Assembly (NCBI RefSeq): GCF_014250515.1
Contig: NZ_CP060202.1
Span: forward strand, 865,001 to 929,000
DNA length: 64,000 nucleotides
Direction: 5' to 3'
Origin: Hymenobacter sediminicola
GTDB lineage: Bacteria > Bacteroidota > Bacteroidia > Cytophagales > Hymenobacteraceae
Shown here: piece by piece, positions 45,049-52,966 of the stretch
Layout of the letters: every line of letters starts with the position of its first letter
How positions within the stretch are numbered: the stretch's first letter is position 1
Made by a program: the position numbers and the translations under genes
The notes under the pieces: generated by a model
The model's input: only the letters and a program-made list of their open reading frames with translations
Database searches by the model: none
What the model was told of the DNA's origin: nothing

Positions 45049-45225
45049 TTATTTCTTGCGGCCAGAGCCGCTCTTTTTACCGCCGCCGTCCTGCTTGTTG
45101 ACGGTAGCCCAGGCGCGCTTTTCGGCCTCGTCTTCCGATACGCCGCGTTTCTCGTAGCTTTCTTCGATGTGCTCAGCCTGCCGCTTCTGCTTGTCGGTAT
45201 AGGCCGATTTGTCTCCTTGGGGCAT
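45049..45225 (-). CDS. Small basic/hydrophilic protein, conserved family (often named plasmid stabilization protein)
   Basis: This 58-residue protein begins MPQGDKSAYTDKQKRQAEHI and ends GGGKKSGSGRKK; the middle contains EESYEKRGVSEDEAEKRAWATVNK. It is strongly charged and Gly/Lys-rich at its tail. The same short sequence style occurs widely in proteobacterial and Bacteroidota genomes under the name plasmid stabilization protein, without a proven role. It is likely DNA- or RNA-associated. A longer frame in another phase (45027-45251) gives no recognisable protein. Confidence 0.8.
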   Translation of the reverse strand: MPQGDKSAYTDKQKRQAEHIEESYEKRGVSEDEAEKRAWATVNKQDGGGKKSGSGRKK

Positions 45226-45360
45226 GATGAAGAAAATGAAAAGTGAAACAAGAAGTTGTTTGTTGCTCTACGCGCCGCCCGGGCAGGTGTTATGATGAGC
45301 TTACGTGGGTCGTTGCGCCGGGCTACCTATCTTCGCCACTCCTAAGCCCACACGTTTACC

Positions 45361-45606
45361 ATGCGCCAGCTAGCCGATATTCCGCACCCCGAAGCCAAAA
45401 TCACGCTTTTCTCCTGGAACGGCAAGTACCTGATTAAGCTGGAAAAAGGCCAGCTGGAGCAAACCTACAAGGTGAGCGAGCTAGACGTGACCAGCGACGA
45501 GGACGTGCGTGAACTGCTGGACAGCGAGTTTCTGCAGGCTGCCATATCCCGCTTCGCCCAAATGCGCGACGACCTGCAGGCTTCCTTCGACCGGCACGGT
45601 CTGTAA
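45361..45606 (+). CDS. Small conserved hypothetical protein
   Basis: This 81-residue soluble protein (ITLFSWNGKYLIKLEKGQLEQTYKVSE...FAQMRDDLQASFDRHGL) has a beta-strand pair then helices. It has no signal peptide and no known motif. A TATCTTCG at 45328-45335, one base off the -7 consensus, supports transcription. The next gene begins 51 bp downstream on the same strand. Function is unknown. Confidence 0.65.
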   Translation: MRQLADIPHPEAKITLFSWNGKYLIKLEKGQLEQTYKVSELDVTSDEDVRELLDSEFLQAAISRFAQMRDDLQASFDRHGL

Positions 45607-45657
45607 GCCAGGCGCTACCGCAACTCTTTATAGCTGATTTTTCCTATATTCCCTGAC

Positions 45658-46383
45658 ATGAAAAACTCTATTCTCTGTCTTCTGCTGCTAGTGGTGGCCA
45701 GCGTTACACAGCCGGCTGCCGCGCAGCTCTACGATGTGCGCCAAAGCAGCATCAACCACGAAAAGCGGGAACGGTCGGCGCTGAAAGTACAGATAGATGG
45801 TACGCCGGAATGGACGCGTGACTTCTGGCAGTCCTGGCTGAAAGACACCTACAATATCAAGGTGAAAGGCAATGGCCTGCTGGGCGTGGGCAAGCGCGAC
45901 ATTCTGGTGGCCAAGCAGGTGCCGGCGTCCAGCGTCTCGGGCAAGCTGATTGATCTGTACGCACTGGTAACGGCTCCTTCCGACACCGTTACTGAACTGG
46001 CCGTATTCGCAGCTTTCGACTCCGACACCTATTTCGACCCCGAAAAAACGCCCAGCGAGTACGCGGCGTTGCGCAATATCGTTACCAACTTCGCTTCGGC
46101 TGCGCGCTTGAAGGCTTACCGTGAGCAGATTGCGGTGGCCGAAAAAGAACTGCGTGAAACCGAAAAAGAGAAGGAGCGCCTCGAAAAGGAGCGCGTGAGC
46201 CTGAGCGCCAACACGCAAAGCAACCTCGACAAGATTGAGGCCCTGAAAAAGCAGAATGCCGAGAACAAGGTCAAATCCAGCCAGGACTCGGTGCAGCTCA
46301 TTACAAATGCGCAGCTGCTAGAAACCCGCAAAGCCAAGCTGCAGCGCCGCCGCGACCGGCTTTCCACACTGGACAAGAAGTAG
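45658..46383 (+). CDS. Exported coiled-coil protein of unknown function
   Basis: This 241-residue protein has a signal peptide (LCLLLLVVASVTQPAAAQ), a ~115-residue N-terminal globular domain (VQIDGTPEWTRDFWQSWLKDTYNIKVKG...AVFAAFDSDTYFDPEK) and a C-terminal helix from about 150 to 225 that is a clear coiled coil (KELRETEKEKERLEKERVSL). No family name was recognised. It likely acts in the periplasm. Confidence 0.7.
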   Translation: MKNSILCLLLLVVASVTQPAAAQLYDVRQSSINHEKRERSALKVQIDGTPEWTRDFWQSWLKDTYNIKVKGNGLLGVGKRDILVAKQVPASSVSGKLIDLYALVTAPSDTVTELAVFAAFDSDTYFDPEKTPSEYAALRNIVTNFASAARLKAYREQIAVAEKELRETEKEKERLEKERVSLSANTQSNLDKIEALKKQNAENKVKSSQDSVQLITNAQLLETRKAKLQRRRDRLSTLDKK

Positions 46384-46403
46384 CCGGTGCCAACGCCTGC
46401 TCG

Positions 46404-46446
46404 ACAATATCCCCGTTATCTGCTGGGCAGGTATCGGGGATATTGT
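46404..46446. repeat. 20-bp-arm hairpin after the coiled-coil gene
   Basis: Arms 46404-46423 (acaatatccccg then ttatctgc) and 46427-46446 pair with two mismatches around a 3-nt loop. It may be a processed 3' end or factor-dependent terminator; no T tract follows on either strand. Confidence 0.55.
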
Positions 46447-46558
46447 GCATTGAAGCTGCTACCCGGTTGCTTCACCCAGACGGGTTGTTATGCGTAGAAG
46501 CGGCAAGTGAGTGGCTGGCCAGTTGGCCGGCGTATCTGTAAAGTCAGTAGTGAAGAAT

Positions 46559-47662
46559 ATGGAAAAAGACCCGTCGCCGCTCGATACCCTGCGGCAACTC
46601 AAAGAGTGGCTTGATGCCGGTACTATCACGCCGCAGGAGTTTGCTGCCCTCAAGCAGAAGCTGCTGTTCAACGAGGCGGGCAGCACCCCGACTTTGCCGG
46701 TGGCCGCTACGCCCGAGCCGACCACGATAGCGCCGGTAGGAGACCCTATGCTGCCACCAGTAGTACATCATACTACCCCCGAGCCATTGCCTCCTATTGG
46801 GGCACCGTCTGCCCCGGCTTCGCCTTCCGAATCAATAAGCCGACCCATCATAGCTGGCCGGCCCGAAGCCTCGCCTTCAGCTGCTGAGCCAGAGCCGTAT
46901 TCGGCCGCCGCTACCACCGACACCGACGAGGTAGAAGACGCACCTTACACTGCGCCCGCCAAAAGTCCGTTAGGAACCATCCTCATTATTGGTGGTATCG
47001 TTGCCTTGTTGGCTTTGGTTGCTTACCTAATGCTAGGTAACCGTGAGTCGGAGCGCCTGACCAGTACTTCTCAGACGGCTGCCGACTCATTGGCCGTGAC
47101 ACCTGACGTAGGACCCCAGGCCGAGCAGATAGACTTGCCGCCTGCTGCCGTGCCCGAAACGGTGCGCGTGGCGCCTGTGCTGCCGCCTGTTGCTCCGCGT
47201 GATTCAGTCGCCACCACACCAGCCCCGTCAGCCCCCACTGAAACACCCACTGCCGCAGACGAAGCGGGGAGTGAAGCGCGTGTGCAGCAGACACTGGAGG
47301 CCTATTACACGGATCTGCAGGCAGCTCCTTTTAGTGCCGCGCAACACTTTGCTCCTAACGTAGAGCGGTTTTATACCCTGTCTGGCACTACTCCTCAGGC
47401 TATTGAGGCGGAGTTAACCCGGACGCACTTTCCGGAGTTCACAGAAGCTTCCACCCAAATTGAGCCCGGCAGCCTGAAAGTAGGACCCGTAGCCAACGAT
47501 GGGTCTCGCTTGATTACGTATCTGGAGAAGAGCCAAGCCTTCCGGCAGTCGTTGCAGAAGCACCAGCAGACGACGGCGCAGGTGCGGGTGCGGCTCGATA
47601 AGAACCTCAAAATCGTGTATCTGCGGCAGGAAAAGCTGCTCGAAAATACGTTCACCGACTAG
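46559..47662 (+). CDS. SHOCT-domain single-pass membrane protein
   Basis: This 367-residue protein starts with a SHOCT-type short helical domain (DTLRQLKEWLDAGTITPQEFAALKQKLL, ~7-34), followed by a Pro-rich disordered stretch to ~135, one membrane segment (TILIIGGIVALLALVAYLMLG, ~141-161), a second Pro/Ala-rich linker and a ~125-residue C-terminal domain (LEAYYTDLQAAPFSAAQHFAP...) that resembles SnoaL/NTF2-like folds in outline. The ATG at 46559 was chosen over GTG 46511 because it begins right at the SHOCT domain. No family-wide function is known. Confidence 0.7.
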   Translation: MEKDPSPLDTLRQLKEWLDAGTITPQEFAALKQKLLFNEAGSTPTLPVAATPEPTTIAPVGDPMLPPVVHHTTPEPLPPIGAPSAPASPSESISRPIIAGRPEASPSAAEPEPYSAAATTDTDEVEDAPYTAPAKSPLGTILIIGGIVALLALVAYLMLGNRESERLTSTSQTAADSLAVTPDVGPQAEQIDLPPAAVPETVRVAPVLPPVAPRDSVATTPAPSAPTETPTAADEAGSEARVQQTLEAYYTDLQAAPFSAAQHFAPNVERFYTLSGTTPQAIEAELTRTHFPEFTEASTQIEPGSLKVGPVANDGSRLITYLEKSQAFRQSLQKHQQTTAQVRVRLDKNLKIVYLRQEKLLENTFTD

Positions 47663-47669
47663 CCTGCCG

Positions 47670-47677
47670 TACCTTTG
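47670..47677 (+). promoter_or_regulatory. -7 box of the DUF3089 gene
   Basis: TACCTTTG is an exact consensus match, 66 bases before the ATG at 47744. The leader between them contains a strong GC hairpin (47692-47722, about 13 of 15 arm pairs). Confidence 0.5.
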
Positions 47678-47743
47678 CGGCCGCCTACCGGACGCGCGTC
47701 GCCGAAGTTCGGTGGCGCGCGTTTGTGTTCTGTATGTTCCCGT

Positions 47744-48802
47744 ATGAAGTACGTTGCTTTTCCCCGTACAGGCCTGCTGGTCCTGCTTTTGCTGCCGTTG
47801 CTGGGCTCCTGCCTGAAAGTTATTAAGCCGAGCCGCGAATTTGCGCGCTACCCCACACCTACCGCCCCCGACTACGCCCAGCCCGACAACTGGGCCGCAC
47901 TGCCCACCCGCCGCGACTCCGCCGATGCCGTGCCCTCCCGTACCAGCCTTCGCGACCAGCAGGCCAGTGCCTCTGTTGACGTGTTTTTCGTGCATCCGAC
48001 GACGTATTACCGCCGTGGTTCCTGGAACGCCGATGTGGCCGATGCCCGCGTGAACCAGTTCACGGACCGCAGCACCATCCGCAAGCAGGCTTCGGTGTTC
48101 AACAATGTTGGCCGCATCTACGCGCCGCGCTACCGGCAGGCCACGTTGTTTTCCTTCTTTGATGAAAACAGTGAAAACGGCAAGGAAGCACTGGAACTAG
48201 CATATAGCGACGTAAAAGCCGCTTTCGAGTACTACTTGGCGCACTACAACCAAGGCCGGCCGTTTATTGTGGCGGGCCATAGTCAGGGTACTTTTCATGC
48301 CACGCGTTTGCTGCGCGAAATGGTTGATCAAAACCCGAAGCTGCGTCGCCACCTGGTGGCGGCTTACCTCATTGGTTTCAACGTGAAGCCCACCGAGTAC
48401 CAACTCCTCAAGCCCTGCGAAGACTCCACCCAAACCGGTTGCTATGTGGCCTGGAACTCTGTGGAGTGGGGCAATGACTATCCACCGTTCCAAGGCGGCG
48501 TAGCCGTAAATCCGCTCACGTGGCGCACCGATACGGTGGCCGCACCTACCTCGCTCAACCTCGGTGGCACACCCTACGAATTCAACCGGATTGATACCGC
48601 CGTAGCTGATGCCAAGGTGCACGACGGTCTTGTATGGCTGCATACTCCTAAGCCCAGCGGTTACCCCCGCTTCCTGCTGCCCGGCCGCCCCGAGTTGCGT
48701 CACTCCTTTCACATCGCCGACTACGCGCTGTATTACCTGAACATCCGCCAGAACGCAGCCGCGCGGGTGCGGGCGTATACCAGTCAGGCTCACCGCCCGT
48801 AA
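47744..48802 (+). CDS. DUF3089 lipoprotein, alpha/beta-hydrolase-like
   Basis: This 352-residue lipoprotein (lipobox LLGSC, Cys24) belongs to the DUF3089 family, which is related to esterase/lipase folds. DVFFVHPTTYY near the start and the nucleophile elbow AGHSQGTFHATRL are typical; an acid or His could lie in DAKVHDGLVWLH. The ATG at 47744 was chosen over earlier in-frame starts because it gives the lipoprotein signal. The substrate is unknown. The tiny membrane protein at 48812 follows 9 bases after the stop. Confidence 0.8.
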   Translation: MKYVAFPRTGLLVLLLLPLLGSCLKVIKPSREFARYPTPTAPDYAQPDNWAALPTRRDSADAVPSRTSLRDQQASASVDVFFVHPTTYYRRGSWNADVADARVNQFTDRSTIRKQASVFNNVGRIYAPRYRQATLFSFFDENSENGKEALELAYSDVKAAFEYYLAHYNQGRPFIVAGHSQGTFHATRLLREMVDQNPKLRRHLVAAYLIGFNVKPTEYQLLKPCEDSTQTGCYVAWNSVEWGNDYPPFQGGVAVNPLTWRTDTVAAPTSLNLGGTPYEFNRIDTAVADAKVHDGLVWLHTPKPSGYPRFLLPGRPELRHSFHIADYALYYLNIRQNAAARVRAYTSQAHRP

Positions 48803-48811
48803 TCATACCTC

Positions 48812-48943
48812 ATGAAAAACATAAACTGGCCCCGCACCCTGATTGGATTGCTGTTCTTCATACTGCTAGCAGTGCTGGCCAAGAACTTAATAGGAGGCGC
48901 TAGTCGGCGGAAGACTTTGCCCCCAGCTACCCAGAGCCGCTAG
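48812..48943 (+). CDS. Tiny membrane protein
   Basis: This 43-residue frame starts at an ATG 9 bases after the DUF3089 stop and reads MKNINWPRTLIGLLFFILLA, then VLAKNLIGG and a polar tail. It is one membrane helix with a basic N-terminus. It may be a genuine small protein cotranscribed with the hydrolase, or chance. Confidence 0.45.
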   Translation: MKNINWPRTLIGLLFFILLAVLAKNLIGGASRRKTLPPATQSR

Positions 48944-48947
48944 TTGT

Positions 48948-49262
48948 TCAATTGATTCTACCTTCCAGAAACATGTCAAATACTTTCCGGAAGTGACTTA
49001 GGTAGCCTTTGGGGCCTATTTGATTGTAGGCTTCGATGTTTGTCCAGAACCCTTCTTCATCGAAGCCAACGAAATCTGTAGCGGCCTGCAAAGCAAAATT
49101 ATGCAGCAGATAGGCCACCGAACCGGAATACCTGAGTTGATTATCCCGCAGCTCAGCTGTTCAGTCAGTAGGTAAAGCCGATTCAAAAATCGGAGTAGTC
49201 CGAATGTCAAGCAGAAACTGATACAGCAAGTACCGGTACGCATTCTTTCTTCTCTCTGCCAT
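48948..49262 (-). pseudogene. Conserved-looking hypothetical gene with an in-frame TGA
   Basis: One minus-strand frame runs for 105 codons from ATG at 49262 to TGA at 48948, interrupted only by a TGA at codon 34 (49161-49163). Before the stop it reads MAERRKNAYRYLLYQFLLDI..., after it LRDNQLRYSGSVAYLLHNF and later FVGFDEEGFWTNIEAYNQIG. The amino-acid style (aromatic/acidic helical, no low complexity) on both sides looks like one real protein cut by a nonsense mutation. No SECIS-like or other recoding sign was recognised. An overlapping frame at 49016-49306 is Cys/Leu-rich and looks like a shadow. Confidence 0.6.
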
Positions 49263-49288
49263 AGCTGCTTTTTGAATTGTAAATAAAC

Positions 49289-49325
49289 AAAAAGCCCCGC
49301 TGGCACAATGCCAGCGGGGCTTTTT
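49289..49325. terminator. Terminator of the ribosomal protein/tsf operon
   Basis: Arms aaaaagccccgctggc and gccagcggggcttttt (16 bp, perfect) flank a 5-nt loop, just past the tsf stop on the minus strand. Confidence 0.9.
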
Positions 49326-49345
49326 GATAGGGCTAAGCGGGGAGC

Positions 49346-50182
49346 TTAGGCACCAATAGCAACACGCTTGAAGTCCGTTACCGTCATGCCTTTCGACGTT
49401 TTGTCGAGCAGCTGGGCAATGGTCATCGAACTGTCTTTCACGAACTCCTGGTTGAGCAGGGTGTTCTCTTTGTAGAACTTGTTCAGCTTGCCCTGCGCAA
49501 TTTTCTCCAGCATCGCCTCGGGCTTGCCTTCGGCACGCGCCTGCTCTTTGCCGATTTCAATTTCGCGCTCCGTAACGGCCGAATCCACACCGTCTTTGTC
49601 AACGGCTACGGGCTTCATGGCTACGATTTGCATAGCTACGTCGCGGCCTACGGCAGCAATGTCAGCACCACCTACGTTCTTCAGGCCTACGAGTACGCCT
49701 TTCTTGTTATCGGAGTGAATGTAGGAAGCAACTTTCTCAGCCGTCAGCGTGGCGTACGTTACGTCCAGCTTCTCGCCGATTTTGCCCATCAGGTCGGTGA
49801 TGTGCTCCTGAATAGTCAGGCCATCTTCTTCCTTGGTAGCCAGCAGATCTTCTTTGGTAGCAGCGTTCGTGCGAACGGCAGCGTCCAGAATACGCTGAAC
49901 CAGCTCACGGAAGTTAGCCACTTTCGCTACCGATTCGGTTTCGCAGGCCAAGGCTACTAGTTTGCCGGTCGTGCCGTCTTCGCTTACGCTCACGGTCACA
50001 AAACCTTCCGACGTTTCGTTTTCAGCGCGCTTGTCAGCAATTTTCTGACCCTGCTTGCGCAGAATGTCGCGGGCTGCTTCGAAGTCGCCATCGGCTTCGG
50101 TCAGCGCTTTTTTGCAATCCATCATGCCTGCACCGGTCATGGTGCGGAGCTTGTTCACGTCTGCGGCGGTAATTGCTGCCAT
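49346..50182 (-). CDS. tsf: Translation elongation factor Ts
   Basis: EF-Ts, 278 residues, exchanges GDP for GTP on EF-Tu. The N-terminal UBA-like domain (ITAADVNKLRTMTGAGMMDCKKALTEADGDFEAA) has the family's EF-Tu contact region, with core domains after it. Length is typical for Bacteroidota. It is the last gene of the rplM-rpsI-rpsB-tsf run, with an internal hairpin upstream at 50259-50302. Confidence 0.97.
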   Translation of the reverse strand: MAAITAADVNKLRTMTGAGMMDCKKALTEADGDFEAARDILRKQGQKIADKRAENETSEGFVTVSVSEDGTTGKLVALACETESVAKVANFRELVQRILDAAVRTNAATKEDLLATKEEDGLTIQEHITDLMGKIGEKLDVTYATLTAEKVASYIHSDNKKGVLVGLKNVGGADIAAVGRDVAMQIVAMKPVAVDKDGVDSAVTEREIEIGKEQARAEGKPEAMLEKIAQGKLNKFYKENTLLNQEFVKDSSMTIAQLLDKTSKGMTVTDFKRVAIGA

Positions 50183-50258
50183 TGTTGTGAGGGTATATGA
50201 GGGGTGAGGGTTATAATCAGGGTTGATGCCGGCTAGCTAGGTAGGGAAGCCGACAAAA

Positions 50259-50302
50259 GAAAAGGGAACACCGGAGCCGAGTGCTTCGCATGTTCCCTTT
50301 TC
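50259..50302 (-). terminator. Hairpin between rpsB and tsf
   Basis: Perfect 12-bp arms (gaaaagggaaca / tgttcccttttc) surround a 20-nt loop. On the minus strand a T-rich tail (ttttctttt) follows, so it may be a partial terminator that lowers tsf expression relative to rpsB. Confidence 0.6.
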
Positions 50303-50320
50303 GAAGGAGGGGCGATGAGC

Positions 50321-51088
50321 CTATTCTTCGGCGTTCTGCTTCTCCTGGATGCCTTCGTCTTCGGCCTGCTTCTTGTCGGCATCTTCTTTGTCGACCTTAC
50401 GCTCCGAAAGACCTTCTTCGATGGCCTTACCAATCACGCTCACGATGAGCTGGATTGACTTCGAGGCGTCGTCGTTGGCCGGGATTGGGAACTGCACCAG
50501 CTCGGGGTTCGAGTTCGTGTCGCAGATAGCGAATACCGGAACACCCAGTTTCTGGGCTTCTTTCACGGCAATGTGCTCACGTTTTACGTCTACTACGAAC
50601 AGAGCAGCAGGCAGGCGGCTCAGGTCGGCAATGCCACCGAGTACACGCTCCAGCTTCTCCCGCTCGCGCGACATCATCAGTTTCTCACGCTTAGCAAGTG
50701 CCGCGTAAGCCGTATTTTCCTTCACCATCTTGTCGATGGTGCTCATTTTCTTCAACGACTTGCGCACGGTAGCGAAGTTGGTGAGCATGCCGCCCAACCA
50801 ACGGTCGGTTACGAACGGCATTTTCAGGCGGGTAGCCTCTTCCGTTACGATTTCCTGCGCTTGTTTCTTGGTAGCCACGAACATCACCTTACGGCCGCTC
50901 TTAGCAATGTTGCGGATAGCCGCAGCAGCCTGGTCGAGCGAAACGAGGGTTTTGTTCAGGTCAATAATATGGATGCCGTTCTTCTCCATGAAGATGTACG
51001 GCGCCATTTTCGGATCCCACTTGCGCGTAAGGTGACCAAAGTGGGCACCGGCATCAAGCAGTTCTTTATAGGTGGTGGACTGAGCCAT
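50321..51088 (-). CDS. rpsB: 30S ribosomal protein S2
   Basis: This is the 255-residue S2 protein of the small subunit. Diagnostic parts are YKELLDAGAHFGHLTRKWDPKMAPYIF near the start and the FVTDRWLGGMLTNFATVRKS segment. The C-terminus is a Lys/Glu-rich tail extended relative to E. coli S2. It lies 18 bp after rpsI. Confidence 0.97.
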   Translation of the reverse strand: MAQSTTYKELLDAGAHFGHLTRKWDPKMAPYIFMEKNGIHIIDLNKTLVSLDQAAAAIRNIAKSGRKVMFVATKKQAQEIVTEEATRLKMPFVTDRWLGGMLTNFATVRKSLKKMSTIDKMVKENTAYAALAKREKLMMSREREKLERVLGGIADLSRLPAALFVVDVKREHIAVKEAQKLGVPVFAICDTNSNPELVQFPIPANDDASKSIQLIVSVIGKAIEEGLSERKVDKEDADKKQAEDEGIQEKQNAEE

Positions 51089-51106
51089 AATAAGTTTCCT
51101 CTGGGA

Positions 51107-51493
51107 TTAGCGTTTCGAGAACTGGAACGAGCGACGTGCTTTGCGCTTGCCGAATTTCTTGCGTTCCACCATGCGCGGGTCACGGGTCAGGAAGCCTTCT
51201 TTCTTCAGCGCTGGGCGAACCTCAGCGTTGTCGCCTACGAGAGCTTTCGAGATGGCCAGACGGATGGCTTCAGCCTGAGCCGAGATGCCACCACCGCGCA
51301 CGTTTACCTTAATGTCGTACTGGCCGACTTGCTCGACAGTAGCCAAAGGCTGGTTCACGATGTTTTCCAGGAGCTCATTGCTGAAGTACGCTTTGATGTC
51401 CCGGCCGTTGATAGTGATATTCCCTTGCCCGGCCTGCATGTAAATGCGGGCCACCGAGGTTTTTCTTCTACCAGAGGTGTTGGAGATTTCCAT
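51107..51493 (-). CDS. rpsI: 30S ribosomal protein S9
   Basis: This 128-residue S9 begins with TSGRRKTSVARIY and ends with the usual basic tail KKFGKRKARRSFQFSKR, whose final Lys-Arg contacts the P-site tRNA in ribosomes. It follows rplM by 33 bp, the standard bacterial order. Confidence 0.97.
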   Translation of the reverse strand: MEISNTSGRRKTSVARIYMQAGQGNITINGRDIKAYFSNELLENIVNQPLATVEQVGQYDIKVNVRGGGISAQAEAIRLAISKALVGDNAEVRPALKKEGFLTRDPRMVERKKFGKRKARRSFQFSKR

Positions 51494-51526
51494 TAAGTGA
51501 AGAATTAAAGAGAGGCCGAATTCGGC

Positions 51527-51979
51527 TTAGAGGTTTTTCAGTTCAACAGCTTTGGGCTGCTGGGCTTCGTGTGGGTGCTGGTCGCCTTTGTACACATACA
51601 GGTTGCGGAACTGCTCGGCACCGAGCTTGTTGCCCTGCAGCATGCCTTTCACGGCGTGCTCAATCACGCGGGTTGAGTCCTTGGCTTTCTTATCGCGCAG
51701 GTTGATGCGCTTCTGACCGCCGGGGTAGCCCGAGTGGGTGATGTAGATTTTGTCGGTCAGCTTCTTGCCCGTAACGTAGAGCTTGTCGGCGTTCAGAACA
51801 ATTACATTGTCGCCACAATCCGAGTTAGGAGTGAACGAAGGTTTGTGCTTGCCACGCAGCATGTTGGCAATCTGGCTGGCCAGACGGCCCAGCGGCGCAA
51901 CACTGGCATCAACCACGACCCATGCCTTATCGGCGTTGGCTTTGTTGACGGATACCGTCTTGAAGCTCAGATGATCCAT
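51527..51979 (-). CDS. rplM: 50S ribosomal protein L13
   Basis: This 150-residue L13 begins at ATG 51979 (MDHLSFKTVSVNKANADKAW); an upstream in-frame ATG at 52045 lies inside the promoter region and was rejected. Core motifs include GRLASQIANMLRGKHKPSFTP and YVTGKKLTDKIYITHSGYPGG. It heads the rplM-rpsI-rpsB-tsf operon. Confidence 0.97.
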   Translation of the reverse strand: MDHLSFKTVSVNKANADKAWVVVDASVAPLGRLASQIANMLRGKHKPSFTPNSDCGDNVIVLNADKLYVTGKKLTDKIYITHSGYPGGQKRINLRDKKAKDSTRVIEHAVKGMLQGNKLGAEQFRNLYVYKGDQHPHEAQQPKAVELKNL

Positions 51980-52042
51980 TGGGGAGGAGGGTAAGCGTTT
52001 GGAAATGAGGAGAAACCGGATACGGTCCGGGAAAAACGGACA

Positions 52043-52072
52043 CAAAGTTACCGCCTTTCAGCGTATTTGCAA
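52043..52072 (-). promoter_or_regulatory. Promoter of the rplM operon
   Basis: On the minus strand the sequence reads TTG, 19 bases, TAACTTTG, which is an exact match to the Bacteroidota housekeeping promoter (-33 TTG, -7 TAnnTTTG). It lies 64 bases upstream of the rplM ATG, leaving a leader of about 55-60 nt. Confidence 0.8.
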
Positions 52073-52172
52073 GGGCAATAGTAATATTTGTGCCTGAGTA
52101 GCACCTACTTTAGTATCAGTAGCAGGATACCAAAAAACCGCTAACCCAGCCTGTGCTACTCGCTTTTTGAGC

Positions 52173-52886
52173 TTACTGATACTGCCGAAGCGTATCCACC
52201 AAGACCCGAAAATCCTTGGGGTAAGGGGCTTCAATGGTAATGCTTTCACCATCCATTTTGGCGAAAGTGAGGCTGGCGGCGTGCAGCGCGAAACGCTTGA
52301 TGAAGGGTTGTTCCTCCTCGCCCTCCTTCATGTTGAACTTCTTTTTCAGCGAAGACAAATAGAATTCTTCGCCACCGTACATCGTGTCGCCGATGATGGG
52401 AGCCTGCAGATAGGCTAGGTGCAACCGGATCTGGTGCATGCGCCCCGTGATGGGCTGGCACTCCAGCAACGTGTGCTTGGCATAGGTTTCCAGCGTGCGC
52501 ACTAATGTCACGGCGGGCTTGCCCTTGAATGCCAGACGAGCCTTTCCTTTGGTGGTTGTTTCAATGCTTCGCTCCACGCGCAGACCTTCGTACTCATGTA
52601 CGCCCCAAGCAGCGGCGTGGTACACTTTCTTCACCTTGCGGTCTTCGAACTGCATAGCCAAGTGGCGGTAGGCCGCCGGGTTCTTGGCTAGCGCCAGCGA
52701 GCCGCTGGTTTCCTTATCGAGGCGGTGGCAGGCTTGCACATCGTCGTATCGCTCGCGGGCCAGACGCAGGATATTGGGCGCACCGCCAAACCGTTCGTCG
52801 AGCGTGGCCAGAAAAGGAGGTTTGTTGATGACGATATAGTCTTCGTCTTCGAACAGAATCAGGTCTTGGAAATCGGGTAGCTTCAT
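52173..52886 (-). CDS. RluA-family pseudouridine synthase
   Basis: This 237-residue enzyme isomerises uridine to pseudouridine in rRNA or tRNA. The catalytic Asp57 is in ACHRLDKETSG, and MHQIRLHLA is the second family motif. It lacks an N-terminal S4 domain, as in RluA/RluC-type short members, so its RNA target is not certain. It is transcribed alone, 80 bp from the kinase gene behind it. Confidence 0.9.
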   Translation of the reverse strand: MKLPDFQDLILFEDEDYIVINKPPFLATLDERFGGAPNILRLARERYDDVQACHRLDKETSGSLALAKNPAAYRHLAMQFEDRKVKKVYHAAAWGVHEYEGLRVERSIETTTKGKARLAFKGKPAVTLVRTLETYAKHTLLECQPITGRMHQIRLHLAYLQAPIIGDTMYGGEEFYLSSLKKKFNMKEGEEEQPFIKRFALHAASLTFAKMDGESITIEAPYPKDFRVLVDTLRQYQ

Positions 52887-52966
52887 AAAGAGGCCACAAA
52901 GGTAATGGATTGAGAGGAGCGGGAAAGCACCTTGGTATGCGCCAAGTGTCCGTTCCTGCTCTATAG

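Noticed and set aside
45027..45251. 74-residue minus-strand frame
   Set aside because: Ser/Thr/Arg-rich and unlike any protein; the frame at 45049-45225 gives the conserved small protein.
49016..49306. 96-residue minus-strand frame with Cys/Leu-rich product
   Set aside because: It overlaps the broken gene at 48948-49262 in another phase and runs into the terminator region.
51979..52045. Longer start for rplM
   Set aside because: The extension starts inside the promoter and is not part of L13.
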